From the NCBI GenBank assembly GCA_003956705.1, contig QZCP01000390.1, positions 124,001-188,000 of the forward strand: a stretch of DNA of 64,000 bases, read 5' to 3'. The notes under the pieces are model-generated. The model had not been told where the DNA came from, searched no databases, and was given only the letters and a program-made list of their open reading frames with translations. Shown here in pieces: positions 11,331 to 22,319 of the stretch (positions within the stretch are counted from its first letter, which is position 1; each line of letters begins with the position of its first letter). The stretch comes from Brevipalpus yothersi (lineage: Eukaryota > Arthropoda > Arachnida > Trombidiformes > Tenuipalpidae). A program made the position numbers and the translations under genes.

Positions 11331-13883
11331 CAGTGGATGAAAAGGAGGAGGTTGAAGAGGGAGGAAGAAGTGAATAACATATAAACACAGAAACCATTAT
11401 TTGTATTAATATGAGCGGCCAAGTTTTCTAGGAAACGATTAAGGAGATGAGAATCAGAATGTTGCTGATGATGATTAGAAAATATCAGGGGAAAAAATAT
11501 CACTAGATTTTGACTAGAGGAGGGAGGAAGAGAGGATGGCCCATTTTGTCTACAGTGCCCGTTATTCTCATTTGCATAGGAGAAGGAGGAAAAAAATGGA
11601 GCAGATGATTGATCAAAAAGAGTTATCATCATCCATTGTGAGGCATGTGAAAAACAAGTGATGCTAGAAAACAAAGATCTTTTGCCGTTTATTGCCGTAG
11701 AACTTCCACTTGCCTGGTTCACTTCTTCCTCTTCCTTTTCCTTTCTCTCTTTTCCTGATAGCTTTTGGTTTTTTGTTACTTCTCCTCTTTCTTCATCTTT
11801 TTCTTCTCTTCCTCCTCTCTCAACTCTTTATGCCCTCTTAAGACTGCTGATCATCATTATCATTTGGTGTAATGAGTGAAAGTTCAGCTAGTAAAAGTGC
11901 TCAAATTGTATTCAGAGGATTGAGCTTGAGAGAAATAAAAATTCTACTTACTCACTTTCGCCTACCTTCTCTCTCCATCTGAGAGGTACTTGTGTGAAAT
12001 CAAAATTCTCTATGGCAAAAAGGAACATTGAAAACAAATGAGAAAAAAGTGTAGAAGATTATGTTCAAAAGTAGATGAGCCGAATTAAAAATTGGAACTT
12101 TTCTAAACATCAATTCGAATAGTTCTTTTTCGATAAGTAACATAATACACTAGAAGCTTAGCATTTATCCTCTTACAATTTAGATTTGAGACTTTTTTGA
12201 TGGGTTTCTAGAGCTCAGTCCATTGGGCAACATTACGCTGAACCCTTTACGCTTTTATTTCCACCATTTGTTTGATTCTCCAGTCAGTCTGAGATAAATG
12301 GATTGATTCTGTCTGGATCTTTCATTCTCGACATGCTATCCTGAATATTTATCAGTTTTTCTCTTTGTTCATCAGTTTCAATGGAATGTTTCTAAGAAAT
12401 TGATAAAATAAGCTTTTCAGGATTCATAGTATCTTTCGATTGAGACAGAAAGACCTAGGCACATGAAATTTTCTCTGGCGCCGTTTTTTCAACAAATTCC
12501 CAAGGTAAAGACAAGTAAAATCCAGTTACTTTATCAAGACAGGCAACCCTAGAATTCTACTGTGTTTCTTGATTCAGCATCAGTTCTTGAATAAGTAGAA
12601 TGCTCTGGAAACGAATATTCAAGCTATCAGATAAAAAGTGATGAAAATTGAAGCAAAGTAGACTCATAAGACCCCTTAGGCTGCCATATTGAACTACTAT
12701 GAAGCAGATTCTTCCATCGAGAGTGTTCTCTCTCTAGTTGGTCTTCTTTATGCAGTTAATATTCTCAACGGGAGTTGACATCACTGTTCATTGAGTCCAA
12801 TGGCAATCACACGAATTCTCTAGAAGAGAAAGAGAGAAAGAGAGAAAGAGAGAGAGAAGGACATTGAGAATGAATCTTTGCATGATAGTCAGCCTGAGAG
12901 GAAGTTGAATAGAGCGGAAGAGATGAGAGACTTCTGTGTATTGCCACGGTAATAGTAGTAGTAGTAAGGAGAATCTAGGAAGCGAAAGGAGAAGAAATGA
13001 TGAAGATGATGGGCATGATCAAGTAAAGTCATGAGAAACCAGAATTAGTTACCGGTAAGCGAATTATTACCATTATCGAGGATCATTTTATTACTAGATC
13101 AACCGATACCATGACATTATGAGCTTCTTTCCCAGCAACCGATAGATGGAATGAGTGAAGCCAAAAAATTTTTGAGATGATCTGAACAATGTACATTCGT
13201 TGAACTTAAATCGACTTCCGTTAAAATTCTACAAACTCAGCTGTCATATTGTCGGTTCAATCATTCATTGATTAGATTGAAAGATCTCTGCCAAGTTGAT
13301 CACTGATAGCAGCAAAAAGGTGATGTCACTGGGTTCGATGATAGAAAATATACAGGGTGGGTTTAGAAATGACTCTGATAAAAATTTATCTAGTGATTAG
13401 AAAAAACGGTACCCCTGGTCAAGCTATATTTTATCTAATCTATTTCCGTTGTTTCTTATCATGTGTAGGAACTTTCAGCCTACCTTGTACTATCGAGCAA
13501 GATTTCTGAGTCAATCTGACGGGTTTCATTACTCATTTCGACAAATATCGACATGAGTTATGTTCATTATTATCTACGAATGGCTAGTTTGAAGAGAGCT
13601 TTGATGTGAGGAAAATTGTTCAAAAAATCAAATACACAAATGCATGTATTTCTTCCCCAACCATTGTTAACCGTGAATGTGCATGAGCATTTATATACAG
13701 CTCAAATAGCCTGAGGTATCCACATGTAAATGACTAACGTTTTCTTTCACCATAGCTGTCATTATTGACCATTTCTTTTCATTTGTGCTCATTTGTTACG
13801 CAATATGAGTCAAAATTTATCCACTGACCATAAGCTTCTCTTTGAGCTTATTTTTCCCTGACTTTCTGACCAAATGCTTTATT
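11328..13883. other. Array-poor unique stretch, no gene recognised
   Basis: The longest early stretch nearly free of dinucleotide arrays. It contains a pyrimidine-rich part (about 11720-11830), a GAAAGA run (about 12822-12856) and an AGT repeat (12953-12966). Near 13450-13560 short frames are open on both strands beside plausible splice signals (ATGTGTAG then GAAC on plus; ACAAG then GTAGGC on minus), but nothing is recognised. This part could hide a decayed mobile element, which I cannot show. Confidence 0.4.
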
Positions 13884-13884
13884 T

Positions 13885-13925
<41 letters not shown>

Positions 13926-13928
13926 CTC
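13884..13928. repeat. Compound (CT)n-(CTTT)n repeat
   Basis: A CT run (to about 13902) changes directly into CTTT tetranucleotides (to about 13928). The same compound structure recurs at 27678-27784. Confidence 0.95.
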
Positions 13929-15325
13929 TTTCCTCTTGTGTGTGTAGATGTTGGTCATATTTGGTTGACCTGTTATCATCAATCCCGAGGTCATCAGGAG
14001 AATAGAAGGAACCATAAAAACTCATGTATTCTTTTGGTGCTGCTTTTTTTCTATCAATGAACATTGGAAGTCTTCCATCATCCAGAATAACGCTCAATAC
14101 GTTCCCTACCAGGGAACCATATTCATTCAGACCATTGACTAGAGAGAAAGTAACCAAGAGAATACTATCCCGAATCTACAATCTATCTTATTTCTTTTTC
14201 CTCCTCTCACCCCTCTTCATCATTCTTGGTGATCTCCTCATCTTTTCTTGCACTTTTTTGATTTCCCATCTTTCCTATTTTGTTTTCTTCCTAGGCCTTT
14301 GATTTTTTTTATTTTTCCTCTCTCTCTCTCTCTCTTTCGCTCAATTTTCTTCCTTCCGAATCATTTCAAGGCACAATAGCTCGATAAATCCGTTTTTTTC
14401 CACAATTCCTACAATTTTTTGGTTTGTTTCTCTTCTCTAATTTTTAAAACAATCCAATTCATGAGCTCTAATGCTTGATTTGCTCAGACAACCAGTAAAT
14501 CTTCAAATTTTTCTCAAGTGATCTCTCTCTCTTCAAATCTTGAGCATCTTACAGCCAGCTTGAAAACAAAATATTTTCCATTCCATGAAGCAAATCATTG
14601 TTCTTAGTTTTGATCTATTTTGTCGAAAGAAGAGTCAATGGCTCGAAGCTGTTCCTGATACTTTGAAACTTGAAAGCAAATTGATGAGAGTGAAAAATAT
14701 TCTCCCACGAAAATTTTGCATAAAATATGATATCAAAGTAATCAAACTAATTTCAATACTCTTCCTTGAGGCTTTAATGTGCTATTATCTTAACGCAGAC
14801 CTGTTAACTTGAACGATACTGATCATCTTCTTTCTCTTCTTCTTCTCCTACTCCTGATGGCTGATGATTCATTTGTGTTGATTATATTCTTCTACATTCT
14901 GGCAGCTTCTCTTCATCTCTAACGTTCTCTCTCTCTTATACACCATCATCATATCTTATGTAGCATCACTTTTTATGAATCAAGCTCAAAATCGTCTGAA
15001 TGGCTGTATCAGATAGTGTATATTTATGTGTGTGTGTGTGATGTTAGGAAAAATATGATTGATGATCGTTTTGCATTAGTCCAATTTAACGCCCTCAACA
15101 ATTCATTCATTTGAGGGAATAACTGAATGTGGATGCCGTTGGTCTGATGCTTTCAGACAGTCTCGACAGGCTTGTCCGTGAGCTGAGTATCAACAGTGTA
15201 TTCCCTTCATGATGGAAGCAAATAAAATTCGAAAAAAAGGGAAGGAATAGAGGGAAGCAAAGATGGAAAGGATAAAATGGATTGACTGAACTTGGAAAGA
15301 TAAAGAGAGAGAATTCATTATGCTA
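13929..15325. other. T-rich unique stretch, no gene seen
   Basis: Strongly T/C-biased at about 14020-14460, which opens several Phe/Leu/Ser frames by composition alone. A short CT run lies near 14319-14334 and a short TG run near 15030. No recognisable gene. Confidence 0.45.
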
Positions 15326-15351
15326 AGAGAGAGAGAGAGAGAGAGAGAGAG
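15326..15351. repeat. (GA)n, about 26 bp
   Basis: Pure GA run in purine-rich surroundings (15230-15350). Confidence 0.95.
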
Positions 15352-17302
15352 CATCAAGTTGATGCTGTACAGAGCTGAAGAGTTAAGAACAATGGCAAGC
15401 CAAGTGGATACGATTATTTACCATGGAAAAGGATTCACTTGCCACAATACAGTCTGGCAGACGAAAATGATTAGGCCAAATGAGTGGGTGAAGAAAAGAA
15501 AAGTTATCTGAATGAGTCTATTGTGTTTGAAACATTTCTTTTTTTTCTTACTTCTACTGTATTGCCTCAATATTCTTCTTCCAATTCCACTCCTTCTTCT
15601 TCTTCTTCATTTTCTTCTTATTCTCATTCTTATTCTTCTTAACTCTCTTCTTAGCCTTCTTGCGCTGGCCGATCTTCCAAATCACTCATCATCATGGCTC
15701 AACCACAATATTAGCATCCATCAAGATCTTTTCTTCTCTCTCTTACCATCCAATCTACTCATTACTTTGCCTTTTTTTCTCACAATATCTCATGAGTCTA
15801 TCCTCTTTATCGTCAACTACTCATCTTCTTACATTATCTTATTCCCTTTCACTCTCTCTCTCTCTTTTTCTCGCTTGACGTTCCAAAGTGCCGGACCTCA
15901 AGCCATTCCCAATTATCTAGCCCAATCAAGTGATTGGAAATATATCATTTATCCATAGCAATCAGTGACTATTAGTGAGAAGACTTTTATTCATTCTCTC
16001 TTTCTTTCTCTTTCACTATCTCCTCTATCCTCTATTTACCTCATCTCTATCAATTCATCTAACCTCTCTTTTACCATTGATTTTGATCCTATTCTATTCA
16101 CTATTCTCTATTCCATGTTAGCCACTTACTTGCACTTGGGTCCGGTTACTTTCACTTCATTTCCTTTCTCTCTCTGTCTCTCTCTCTCTCCTTGATTCAC
16201 TTTTGGTCTTCCACTTCCCTTATTAACCATCACTTTCATTGTATCAAGAAAGTTTCAACTTATTGGAATTCCAAGCAACCTCCATCATTTCTTATTCACC
16301 ATGGATTCCCTTTAAGCTTTTCTCTCTCTCTCAAATACTTTCATGCCTGTGTGTATTCATCTCGATTCCAACATCTTTTCTTTAGACTTATTCTTAAAGA
16401 AAGAGTTTCATCGGTGGATCCCTTTTATCATCATCACTGGGGCACATGTGCACAGAAAAGCCAATCTCAAATGATACAATCAGGTTAATCATGATTTGCT
16501 TTACTATCACTACAATGACAGATAGAATAAGAACGCATTCTTTTACCTTGGAAAAAAATGGATATAATTCCTCAGATTCTTTGAACCAGAGTATTCTCTC
16601 CAGAGAAAAAAATACATTTGTGTTATCATACATTTTTCCTGTTGACGATGATGATAATTTTGGAATAGTCTCAAATCTCAACCAGGAAAAGAATCACTGG
16701 GAGAAAAAGAATAAGAAGAAAGAGTGAAAGCGATTGGAATGAAAGCCAGATTTATGGGCCCAATGAAACGTTCATTGAGGAATGAGAAGTCAGTAGAAGA
16801 GGATAAGAGAGCAGATAGAAATAGTGGGAAACTCTAACGAATAAAGGGATTCACGATTGAGCATTCATCAGTCTAGATGCTCAAATGGGACCACTTTGCT
16901 AGCCTCTGCCAACCGATCTCGATGATCGAATTAATCGAAGTGAAATTTTGTTCACCAATCTCAATTCTTTACCCTACCCACACACTTATACACCATGCTA
17001 GCCAGTTGAATCGAGTAGAGAAAAAAAACGAATGATAGCAATGATCATGATAATGCCGATAAATCAGTACACAAAATGGCTATCGTCGGCTATCGTGTGA
17101 CTCAACTTTCTTAACGATCTCTCGAAAAAAACAACAACAACACGAGAGCCGAAAAAAAGAGAAGGATAAAGGGAAAAAGTTTCCTTTTCCATCCTATTTC
17201 TTGCCTTCCTCAGAGTCATCTCTCATTTTTTTCCTCTTCTGACCATCATCATCACCATCATCTAAAGGAAGAACAGTTATTCCAGTAATATTCTGGATAA
17301 AG

Positions 17303-17305
<3 letters not shown>
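15352..17305. other. Long pyrimidine-rich stretch followed by mixed sequence
   Basis: About 15535-16200 is heavily pyrimidine-biased, including TTC/TTCTTA repeats near 15592-15660. The 148-codon Leu-rich frame at 15512-15958 reflects this composition. Overlapping frames on both strands at 16394-16727 are unrecognised. No gene called. Confidence 0.45.

Positions 17306-17334
<29 letters not shown>
17306..17334. repeat. (GA)n, about 29 bp
   Basis: Pure GA run. Confidence 0.95.
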
Positions 17335-17337
<3 letters not shown>

Positions 17338-17707
17338 AGATTTTTTGGTGGAAAGTTTTCCAACACACAATCAGTTCACATTATCCATCATTTTTGGGCT
17401 GCCTTCAAGAGCAACATTCCATCTTCTTTCTCTTTACTCCACATCTCATTGTATTTGTGTGTGTATATGGATGCTGTTCATATATACGAGGAAAATCTCT
17501 TCTACTTTCTGAGCTAAAATCTCTCTCTCTCTTTCTTTCTTTCTTTCTCTCTTTGAGTCCTCTGTTTTCTCATTCATCAATCTGATCTCCTGTGTTTTTC
17601 ATTTCTATCTCATTCATCTTACACACACAAACACACGAGAACTTTACCTCTTCTATCATCTATGGCTTTGCAATTAAGCGTGTGCCAAGCAGCAAGCATA
17701 AGGACCT

Positions 17708-17730
17708 ACACACACACACACACACACACA
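17708..17730. repeat. (CA)n microsatellite, about 23 bp
   Basis: Pure CA run, one of the few AC/GT arrays in the window. Confidence 0.95.
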
Positions 17731-17934
17731 TTCCTGAAGAAATTCTTTCTCTAGATCATCTTTATTCCACAATCTTACGGTCTTTGGTGAAATTCTTATA
17801 GCATACATACATGAGAATGTCAAACATTCACAATCTATGGCCACACTTTTATTCCACATCATTTGCATGGCCCTTCAAATCAGGATCATTATCATGATTC
17901 AATGCTCATCCTCTCGCACACAAGTCACTTTTTG

Positions 17935-17961
17935 TGTATGTATGTTTGTATGTATGTATGC
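17935..17961. repeat. (TGTA)n imperfect tetranucleotide repeat
   Basis: About six TGTA units, one carrying a TTTG variant. Confidence 0.85.
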
Positions 17962-20458
17962 ATTCGTGACTATACTGAATATGCCACTTGGAGCGTATAG
18001 TATTGATAGTCAGAATGAATGCGGAACAAATACTTATACATGAATTTGTTCTGGCGAAACAATACTTTTTCGTCAAGGCACGAGCAAGCAGGACAAGGAA
18101 GAGGAGGAGGATAAAAATGAGAGTTAGAGTGAGTGTGTAAGCAACATCAGCATGAGAAGTAGAATACCATCTTCAACATGGTCCAAGAGAAGAGAGAGAG
18201 AGAGAGAGATGAATAGCATTCTTATTCTTTCGTATTATTCGGTATTCTGTGGCCAGAATGTCAAGATTGCATTCTGAGTGTTGCCTGATTGTTCCTCTTG
18301 ATCCTAGAATATATAATGCTTCATGAATCTTAAATGCCTCTTCAAATATTTCCACTTGGCTCCATGTGCCTTATTCATTCTCTGATCTTCTCTCATAGTC
18401 TCTCTCTTTCTCTTTCTTTCTTTTTCTCCCTCTTTCTTACCATCTATCCTGTTCTTCCTATTTATCCTTAGTCTTCAATGAGCATTAATATAACTCATTT
18501 GATTTCACTTGCTTTTGACTTGGAAGATTTTTTCTTTCGACCCATATCCTGATAACATTCTTCTCTTTTTTCTTTTACACTGAACGAATTGCCTCTCCCT
18601 TGGCCAGAGTGTCAAAACTATGGCCAAACTACATCAAAACTCTGATCAGTAGGAAAAAAGAAGAGAAGAAGTGCCAGCAGATGAGGAGGAATAAGGAGTA
18701 GAAGAAGAAGAAAAAGAAGAGACTGAATCTTTGCATCCTTTTTCTTCCGCTATTCTGAGTCTGATGGTCAATTGAGATTGAACACTCGATGTGCCCGATG
18801 GCTTGATAGCATCTTTGCTAACTCAATAAGCATCACCGATTCGTTTCCTTTTGCCCACTCTGTCCATAGTTCATTCCCTAAACTCTCTACTTCTTCTTCG
18901 AATGAAAAGAGAGACTTGCCCTCACATCAGTAAATCTTGAATTATCTGACTTGTACAGATCTCACAATATTTTGCTTCAGGCTTACTACATGTCTTTCCA
19001 CCCAATATTGGTCATGTTTTCCGTGAGAATACCACATCAACATGCCCACTGGTAATATATCTCTTTCCAGGCAATTCTTCTTACTTCTACTTTAACACCC
19101 CGTTCAAATAGTAGTCGACTTTTCAATCGTATATACACATAAAATATTACCAACCCTTGGGTGGCTTGATTCATGCTCTCATATCTTTCAATTTTCATCT
19201 CTTCAAGTGCACCAATCGATTGAGATCACTTCTTTATGTTTCTCTCTTGGGTAGCAAATTTACCACATATTCAACAAATTTTCCATCTTATTTGAAACAA
19301 TCCAAATAGATGAATTCAAATAAGTCCACAGCTACTGATGAGATAAGCGTATTTTTGAGCCCTCCCAACAGATATAAAAAAGAGGCTGTGGTAGAGGGAT
19401 GATGACTGGACAAGGAGAAAGATGAGAGAGATAGTAGGATCAGAGTCACTGCATCATTCATTATTCAAGAGAGACCCTAGGAAAGAAAAAAAGTTGAGTG
19501 AATCAAGAAAAATGCACCTTAAATATGCTAAAAAGTGGACATCTCCATAGACATCGGATGCTGGTGTCCAGGAAGTTGGTGTCATTCTATGGAATACTCT
19601 CTCCATGCTCACCGGGCATTTGATGGCATCTCATTTAAATATCAATTTTTGTATAAGATTGTCTCGAAGATGGGCCCAGAAAGTCAAGATTTTCTTCTAA
19701 CACTGACTCCGATGATTGAGTGCCTGTTTTCCATCATGTCAACGATTTTCACTTTCACTTTGATCACACAAAGTGTGTCTGTGTGTGTGTATACTTATCT
19801 GTGTGTGAATAAAGATGAACGAGAAATGTGTGCTCCTTAAAATGATACGAGAACAGGCAAACCTCTGGTTCATATTGTCAAATGTCATGGAAACTTTTTC
19901 TCTGTCCAATTCGCTTGAGTGAGAGTTGAAATGTATGTGTGTGTGTGTCTGCAAGTGTCTGAGTATTCTCGAGTATGTATGGGCTCACAATTTTTATACT
20001 TTCCAGAATTTAGATGTTTCATTTTTTTAAGCTCTACAATTCGTCATTGTTACAATTCTGACAGAAGCAATTCTTCCAGCCGAGATGGTATCACTCAAGG
20101 ATGGATTGCTTTCAGAATATTGATTGAGAATGTGAAAATTTTGGCGAACAATTCATCATGCGTCAGTGAATTTCATATCGAGTTATGAGAAGCTGGCCAT
20201 CGTAATCGAATCTGACGCTTTTCTTCATGATAGTATTGGAAAGCTCAAGGTGAAAAAGAGGAGAGGAGAATAAAGAAGAAAAAGAAGAGAAATAAAGGTA
20301 TAAGGAAAGCAAAGTTAGTGGAGTATTGGAATGCTTGAAACTTTGTTTCCATATAAATTGAAACAATATAACTTGAAAGTCTCTCTCCACCTTCGCTCCT
20401 CTCTTACCAGTGTTACGAGATGAAACATGGTTTCCAATAATGGTCGACCATATGAGAC

Positions 20459-20463
<5 letters not shown>

Positions 20464-20549
<86 letters not shown>

Positions 20550-20661
20550 NNNNNNNNNNNNNNNNNNNNNNNNNNNNNNNNNNNNNNNNNNNNNNNNNNN
20601 NNNNNNNNNNNNNNNNNNNNNNNNNNNNNNNNNNNNNNNNNNNNNNNNNNNNNNNNNNNNN

Positions 20662-20712
<51 letters not shown>
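20464..20712. repeat. (GA)n array containing assembly gap 2
   Basis: GA repeats flank a run of N at 20550-20661 (112 positions) in the same orientation, consistent with one array of about 250 bp. Frames through it are Arg-Glu or Ser-Leu artefacts. Confidence 0.9.
20550..20661. other. Assembly gap 2 (112 N)
   Basis: Run of N within the GA array. The content is unknown. Confidence 0.99.
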
Positions 20713-20715
<3 letters not shown>

Positions 20716-22082
20716 GTAGAAGATAAAATAAAGTTCAAAAAGAATCAAATTCAGATAAGTGGAAAAAGCCTAGCGGCTTGGAGAAATCTCAGGTCATCAT
20801 GGCTTTCAATTTGACTTATACACGCTGCCCTTCCTCATGATTCATTCTCATCTCAACTTTTCACACTCTATTCTCTTCTCTCTGAAGCTATCCCAATTTT
20901 TTTCCTCTATTCCTCTTCGATACCTTTCCATGGTCCACCTTTTTCTCTTTTGACCATTTCTCTCCATTCCTAGATGAAAGTATTCCTTTTGGGTTCTCAA
21001 TTTTTATTATTATTGTCATCCACCCTAGTTTCTCTTTCTGCATTTCAATTCTCACCAGGCACTTCTCATACTGTGATCAGTATATATCATCCTCATATCT
21101 TGCCTCCTTTTTCTTGCATGTGCTTGTGATTTATTGAAAAAATGTGGACATTGGAGAGGTAAGATGCCTTTTGGTATACACGTGCCTCCAATCTCTGATC
21201 CTCCCATCCTCTGCTAAATTTGGTGGTCTATCATCATCACTTTCTTGTTTCTTCGAGGCAGTATTTCCAGCATCCTTTTCCATTCCCCTTTCCCCAAGAG
21301 AGACCAGATGCGGAATCAGAATTCCTACCATACTGACTGATCACTCAACTCCGATTCATGGACAATTGTTTTATCGCATACACACAAGTTTATCCATCAG
21401 TTACCATCTAAATGAGTAATTTAGCAAGTCCAGTGAGAGAGAGAGGTAGACAGATACGTGAGCAAGCATTTCTCTCTCTCCAAGAATTCTTGTGATTCTT
21501 CCATCCTTCATGGCACTACTGTGTATCTTATTTCTCAATCCCATCAGAATACGTGCAGAATCGTATTCGAAATGATACACAATCTCACATAGGCTCACAT
21601 TTATGGCCCAATGTTCCAAAGTTATTCCATCTTGCTTTGTCGTAATTGAGTTAAAACAGATTGAATCTGCTCTCTCACTGGTTTCCTGTTAATCAGCCTT
21701 AAAGTAGCATCGGTCACTATGTTACTGTCAGTGTGTGAATGTGGCTTGAAAGAAAGTGACTTCCTATTACCAAAGCTGATGGTCAAATCTTTTCCATGCT
21801 CTACTTCGTCGAATTGACTTCGCCTGATTTATCATAGTCACAGTAGTACTAGAAGTCTATGGTATCACTTCTCTTCTCATCTACGCTACAAGGCGAAGAT
21901 CTTCTAGACTTTCTTTTCGTCTCTCTTGCATCAATGGACTCTCTATGAGCCTACTAATTAGTTGACTTGTCATTTCACTAGATGCAAGTAATCATGGTGA
22001 ACGAGTTGAGGAAGTATCACCAACACTTACGAGGTACCATATCGATGTTGTGGCATTGCTCATGTGGCTGTATTCTCAAAGC
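20713..22082. other. Unique stretch, no gene recognised
   Basis: Pyrimidine-rich at about 20830-21060. A 66-codon minus frame (21331-21131) has a hydrophilic, non-repetitive middle (KDAGNTASKKQESDDDRPP) but no recognised family. A GTAAGT splice-donor-like site lies on the minus strand near 22029, downstream of the cysteine-rich ORF. Confidence 0.4.
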
Positions 22083-22319
22083 TTAACATTGATACGAGCA
22101 ATAGTGATCAGTGAAGAATGTACATGTAGCCTTGCAATATGATCGGTTCTTGCAAAAGTAATTAGGTTCTTCCTTGCAATCTTCCCTGTTGAACTCTCTA
22201 GAATTTCTCGAGTCAGATAGAGTATTCAAATCTAGATTTTGAAACGAAATATTGATTAGAATTGTAAGCAATGCAAACTCCTTTATTCTGTTGGTAGGGC
22301 AAACTTTTGCAGTCATCAA
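22083..22319 (-). CDS. Candidate secreted cysteine-rich peptide (78 aa)
   Basis: A complete Met-to-TAA frame. After a basic start (KVCPTNRIK) there is a hydrophobic run at residues 14-26 (EFALLTILINISF) that could be a signal peptide. A polar spacer rich in Asn, Ser and Arg follows (27-46). The last 31 residues contain six cysteines at 48, 56, 62, 66, 74 and 78, spaced 7-5-3-7-3, with the final Cys directly before the stop. Even cysteine number, small size and a leader are typical of secreted disulfide-rich peptides such as defensin-like, inhibitor-like or venom-like families. I cannot match the spacing to a named family. Caveats: the other two frames are also open here, three of the Cys codons come from a repeated TTGCAAG word, and no TATA box or poly(A) signal is evident. 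Confidence 0.25.
   Translation of the reverse strand: MMTAKVCPTNRIKEFALLTILINISFQNLDLNTLSDSRNSREFNREDCKEEPNYFCKNRSYCKATCTFFTDHYCSYQC

Larger units (their letters stand above)
17335..20462. other. Unique stretch with assorted short repeats
   Basis: Holds CTTT-type sequence (17521-17555), a CA array, TGTA repeats (17935-17961), short GA (18188-18209), a CTTT-rich run (about 18395-18435) and GT-rich runs (about 19773-19806 and 19932-19948). The frame at 19535-19840 is 101 codons and unrecognised. No gene called. Confidence 0.45.

Noticed and set aside
12050..12750. Possible decayed transposon in an array-free stretch
   Set aside because: Translation on both strands is full of stops and shows no reverse transcriptase, integrase or transposase motif.
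13350..13400. ACAGGGTGGG as a transposon terminal repeat
   Set aside because: No inverted copy, target duplication or transposase frame found nearby.
15512..15958. 148-codon Leu/Ile/Phe-rich frame as a membrane protein
   Set aside because: Pyrimidine-rich DNA lacks stops and gives Leu/Ser/Phe by composition. A second frame is open in the same place and there is no topology-specific signal.
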